DNA of 64,000 bases from Candidatus Vecturithrix granuli (lineage in GTDB: Bacteria > Moduliflexota > Moduliflexia > Moduliflexales > Moduliflexaceae), in contig DF820467.1 of NCBI GenBank assembly GCA_000739535.1, forward strand, positions 203,895-267,894, in the 5' to 3' direction. The notes beneath the pieces were generated by a model. It was not told the origin of the DNA, did no database searches, and saw only the letters and a list, made by a program, of their open reading frames with translations. Of this stretch, positions 61,173 to 64,000 are shown one piece after another (the first letter of the stretch is position 1; every line of letters begins with the position of its first letter). The translations under genes were made by a program, and so were the position numbers.

Positions 61173-62345
61173 TTATAAGGCCGTTTGATACGGTTTCCCG
61201 TCGCCAAGCACATCATGAACGATCGGCATCCACCGGCTGACCGGAATATTCTGTGGACATTTTTCCTCACAAACGCCGCATTGAATACAATTCACGGCTC
61301 GCCCATCAACAGGGGCAATCCCCAGGCGATGCGCCTCGGCCATCCAGGAATATTCGCCGCGCGCGCCCGTCGGATTATCAAACATGAAGCCTTTGTTGTA
61401 ATTATCAAAATTCACTGGAATCGCAACCCCCTGCGGACAGGGCAGGCAATAGCCACACCAGGTACACGGAATTGGTCGTAGTTCTTGATATTTTTTACGC
61501 ACCTGTTCAACAAGACGTAATTCAGCCTCAGTGAAGACCCCACTTACAGCGCGTTCCGCGCTTTCCACATTGGCAACGGTCTGGTCAAAATTACTCATCC
61601 CACTCAGGGCCACCGAGACTTCAGGATGATTCCAGACCCATTGCAAAGCCCAATCCACAGGAGTACGCTGCGTTTCCGCGCTGTTCCAAAGTGTCTGGAT
61701 TGGCGCGGGTGGATTGACCAGATTTCCACCTAATAACGGCTCCATCACCACAATCGCCATACCTTTGGAGGCCGCATGTTTCAGTCCCTTGAGTCCGGCT
61801 TGATTGTTGATATCCATGTAATTATATTGAATCTGGCAAAAGGTCCAGTCGTAGGCGTCAACAATTTCTTCGAACACGGAGTATTTATCGTGAAATGAAA
61901 ATCCGGCATAGCCGATACGACCGTTCGCCATCTGTTTTTCCAGCCAGTCTAATACGCCTAATTCCTTGAGTTTCGGCCACCAGCGATCATTCAGGGTGTG
62001 CAGGAGATAAAAATCAATGATGTCGGTTTGTAAGCGTTCAAGCTGTTCATTGAAGTAACGGTCGAAATCTGCCGCCTCATTGATCAACCATGAGGGCATT
62101 TTTGTGGCGAGTTTGACTTTTGCTCGATATGCACCTTTTAACGCCCTTCCGACAAAGGGTTCACTTTGTCCGTTATGATAGGAATAGGCGGTGTCAACAT
62201 AGTTAACCCCATGTTCAATGGCATAATGTAACATCTGAGTCGCTTCTTTTTCGTCAATCGCGACATTTTTGGTTGGTAAGCGCATACAGCCGAATCCTAG
62301 CGCAGAAACTTCCCAATCCAATGTTCCAAACTTACGATATTGCAT
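61173..62345 (-). CDS. Aldo-keto reductase with C-terminal iron-sulfur domain
   Basis: A 390-residue protein. The AKR barrel (1-300) has the catalytic set D51, Y56 (DTAYSYHNG), K82 (LATKMP) and the His of FYLLHTLNDRW. The C-terminus carries CTWCGYCLPCP and CIQCGVCEEKCP, a ferredoxin-like 4Fe-4S region. Such fused reductases are common in anaerobes and are often called predicted oxidoreductases; the electron route is not known. It is encoded downstream of the GH4 gene on the same strand, separated by a palindrome. Confidence 0.94.
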   Translation of the reverse strand: MQYRKFGTLDWEVSALGFGCMRLPTKNVAIDEKEATQMLHYAIEHGVNYVDTAYSYHNGQSEPFVGRALKGAYRAKVKLATKMPSWLINEAADFDRYFNEQLERLQTDIIDFYLLHTLNDRWWPKLKELGVLDWLEKQMANGRIGYAGFSFHDKYSVFEEIVDAYDWTFCQIQYNYMDINNQAGLKGLKHAASKGMAIVVMEPLLGGNLVNPPAPIQTLWNSAETQRTPVDWALQWVWNHPEVSVALSGMSNFDQTVANVESAERAVSGVFTEAELRLVEQVRKKYQELRPIPCTWCGYCLPCPQGVAIPVNFDNYNKGFMFDNPTGARGEYSWMAEAHRLGIAPVDGRAVNCIQCGVCEEKCPQNIPVSRWMPIVHDVLGDGKPYQTAL

Positions 62346-62361
62346 AGATACATCTCCTTAT

Positions 62362-62442
62362 TTTTTGCCACAGAGACACAGAGAACACAGAGAAAATGTG
62401 TACACGTGAATCTCCGTGTTCTCTGTGTCTCTGTGGCAAAAA
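62362..62442. repeat. GCCACAGAGACACAGAG palindrome
   Basis: TTTTTGCCACAGAGACACAG (from 62362, arm to 62393) pairs with 62411-62442 at 31 of 32 positions. It is of the widespread CAGAGACACAGAG repeat class and lies between the GH4 and aldo-keto reductase genes. Reading frames through it (FATETQRTQRKC) are not genes. Confidence 0.88.
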
Positions 62443-62453
62443 TCATGGGATTT

Positions 62454-63791
62454 TTACCGAATGTACCCCAAATAGGGCTTTTGCAGGTCCAGAATCGTGT
62501 CGAGCATTTGCTCTGCGCCACGCAGACTATCAACCTGTGGATCCACGAGCAGGGCTTGCAGCGCAAGTTCACGCGAACCGGCCAACGCGGCTTCAACCGT
62601 CAGATCATGGGCGGCCACCTGATTGTTGAACAAACCGACAATTCCTTTGGGAAACTTTCCGAGTTTCACGCCCTGAACGCCTTGTTTACTGATAATGGCC
62701 GGAACTTCCACGACGATATCAGAGGTTAAATTCTCAATGAAGCCGTCGTTCATCACATTCACCGCAAGTTCTTCATGCTGCGAATCGGTCAGGATGCCTT
62801 CGATAATCGGAATCACTCGTTCAGTCCCTTCCGTGCCTTCAGGTCTGATTTCCGGAGTGTGCGTAAATGACCAGTCCTTGTACCAGTTATAAAAGTCAAT
62901 AATGCCTTTATGATCGACCACACCCTGGGCCCATTGAATGTATTCGCCGAAATGGCTGTCAACAGTAATCGGCAGATAGCCGAAATGTTCTAAGATCGCT
63001 TTGATCAGCCAGCGGTCAGACCAGCGGCGGCCTTTGAATGTCGCCGGAATATCGGTTTGTTTGTGGGTCTCTCGCAGCCAATCCGTCAACTCCGGCAAGG
63101 TTTCAAGATAGGCCGCCGCCTTTTCCCGGATGTCCGGATAGGCGTCTTTCCCACTCGCTTTATACGTGGCTTTTAACAAAATTGTGAAATGATTCAACCC
63201 ACCGGATTTGGTCTCTAACTCCGCAAACGGCACGCCTAACATATTAGACAGAATCTCTGGCAAAGTCGCAATTTCATGGCATAATCCGGTAAAGCTTAAT
63301 CCGGGATATTTACGGTTGACCGCCAGACAGATCCGGCTCATCGGATTACTCAGATTAAAGACGTGCGCCTGGGGACAAATCCGTTGAATATCTTTACAAA
63401 TATCCAGAATCGGCGGAATAATGCGCAGTGAATGGAACAAGCCGCCGGGGCCTCCATTTTCGCCATACACCTGCCGGTTGCCGTATTGCTGTGGAATGCG
63501 CCAATCCTGTTCCCACAGTTCAAAGCGATTTCCGACTTCGATGGAAATAATGCAGAAGTCAGCATTTTTCAATGCCTTTTCCCTCGAAGTTGTAGCTTCG
63601 AGCTTGTAGGGTAAATTATGCGCCTGAATGTAGCGCTGCGTGATACTCTCAACCTGACCTAACCTGGCGGCGTTAATATCGTGCAACACCAGCGTACTGC
63701 CCGGTAACACCTTGCTTTTAAAAATATCGCCAAGCACATTAAATCCGAAAGTAGCGCTGCCTGCGCCGATTAACACAATTTTTGAACTCAT
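62454..63791 (-). CDS. Glycoside hydrolase family 4 enzyme
   Basis: A 445-residue NAD-dependent GH4 protein, a family of alpha-glucosidases, alpha-galactosidases, 6-phospho-glucosidases and galacturonidases that act by oxidation and elimination with Mn2+. IVLIGAGSATFGFNVLGD (5-22) is the NAD fold; LSNPMSR, the metal Cys/His in GLCHEIA and GGLNHF are family landmarks. Its sugar cannot be read from sequence. ATG 63791 follows AGGAGAAGAG; the 31-codon upstream extension is translated from the palindrome at 63810. Confidence 0.93.
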   Translation of the reverse strand: MSSKIVLIGAGSATFGFNVLGDIFKSKVLPGSTLVLHDINAARLGQVESITQRYIQAHNLPYKLEATTSREKALKNADFCIISIEVGNRFELWEQDWRIPQQYGNRQVYGENGGPGGLFHSLRIIPPILDICKDIQRICPQAHVFNLSNPMSRICLAVNRKYPGLSFTGLCHEIATLPEILSNMLGVPFAELETKSGGLNHFTILLKATYKASGKDAYPDIREKAAAYLETLPELTDWLRETHKQTDIPATFKGRRWSDRWLIKAILEHFGYLPITVDSHFGEYIQWAQGVVDHKGIIDFYNWYKDWSFTHTPEIRPEGTEGTERVIPIIEGILTDSQHEELAVNVMNDGFIENLTSDIVVEVPAIISKQGVQGVKLGKFPKGIVGLFNNQVAAHDLTVEAALAGSRELALQALLVDPQVDSLRGAEQMLDTILDLQKPYLGYIR

Positions 63792-63809
63792 ATCTCTTCT
63801 CCTGTGAAA

Positions 63810-63872
63810 TGTAGCGCGAAATTCCAGTTTCGCGCATCGTTGACAGCCGCGAAACTGGAGTTTCGCGCTACA
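63810..63872. repeat. GTAGCGCGAAACTCCAG palindromic element, copy 2
   Basis: A 63-base copy of the element at 45406 with one arm AGCGCGAAATTCCAGTTTCG and centre CATCGTTGACAG. It is followed directly by the 27-base repeat 63880-63906 that also occurs at 41556-41582. Confidence 0.9.
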
Positions 63873-63925
63873 TCTGATGTTCATTGTGCCGGGTGAGCGT
63901 CAGCTCATGATAACTCTTTTGAAAA

Positions 63926-63990
63926 TGTAGCGCGAAACTCCAGTTTCGCGCACCGTTGCTCCTACCGCGAAACTGGAGTTTCGCGGTACA
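63926..63990. repeat. GTAGCGCGAAACTCCAG palindromic element, copy 3
   Basis: A 65-base copy with centre CACCGTTGCTCCTA. Copies 2 and 3 stand 53 bases apart and in the same orientation, which suggests local duplication. The last bases of the window (GATGTTC) match the sequence after copy 2. Confidence 0.9.
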
Positions 63991-64000
63991 TTAGATGTTC

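Noticed and set aside
62340-62729. A 129-residue plus-strand frame beginning FATETQRTQRK-like sequence
   Set aside because: Its start is the CAGAGACACAGAG palindrome and the rest is antisense to the GH4 gene.
52226-64000. A selenoprotein gene near tRNA-Sec
   Set aside because: I found no frame in which an internal TGA is followed by conserved coding sequence; all genes nearby end as expected.

Overview
The window is 64 kb of bacterial chromosome with about 50 protein genes, one tRNA and an unusually dense set of intergenic palindromes. A TonB-like protein, an RND pump with its membrane fusion subunit and lipobox proteins indicate a diderm cell. A selenocysteine tRNA, an encapsulin iron store, several radical SAM enzymes, a ferredoxin-type aldo-keto reductase and a PyrD-PyrK fusion fit an anaerobic or microaerophilic life style. 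Gene content and hairpin families resemble uncultured lineages such as candidate phylum KSB3, but the sequence alone does not fix the taxon. No rRNA, CRISPR array, prophage or insertion sequence is visible.

Layout. 1-7233 (minus): a co-directional block of TerD-TerA fusion, vWA protein, TerD, trypsin-like protease, two lidless Hsp70s and a coiled-coil protein cut by the window edge. 7537-9714: a divergent winged-helix-like protein, then decayed sequence with an InlB-like repeat remnant. 9715-18427 (minus): cyclic-nucleotide-binding-domain protein, RND adaptor, oligopeptide-type binding protein, RND pump, crotonase and a small protein. 18642-19980 (plus): encapsulated ferritin and encapsulin shell, followed by an orphan DppBC-type permease pair. 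21837-30265: HELTH metalloprotease-like lipoprotein, giant TonB-like protein with a TatD remnant upstream, carbamoyltransferase with SxtJ-like protein, queA and lepB. 30773-37943: rhomboid-TPR-zinc-ribbon protein, nucleosidase, class I aldolase, a Met/His-rich exported protein and a membrane-anchored protein. 38004-45387 (minus): purB, an M24 peptidase, pyrF, a pyrD-pyrK fusion, pyrE and an amidohydrolase, so nucleotide metabolism is concentrated here. 45854-51902 (minus): GNAT-like protein, two B12-type radical SAM paralogs, a GxxExxY gene between two matching palindromes, and a second oligopeptide-type binding protein. 52128-64000: tRNA-Sec, an EndoQ-UvrD fusion, a radical SAM protein, a binding-protein/receiver fusion, two Hsp20s, and a TrmB-like regulator beside an aldo-keto reductase and a GH4 enzyme.

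The most original elements are the Hsp70/TerD/protease/vWA block, the cytoplasmic SsuA-like domain joined to a CheY receiver, the EndoQ-UvrD fusion whose linker contains an in-frame copy of a palindromic repeat, the binding protein inside the RND operon, and at least seven palindrome families that sit at gene ends, overlap stop codons and often tempt gene callers into false N-terminal extensions. Starts given here were moved downstream where a Shine-Dalgarno sequence or a repeat shows the longer frame to be false.
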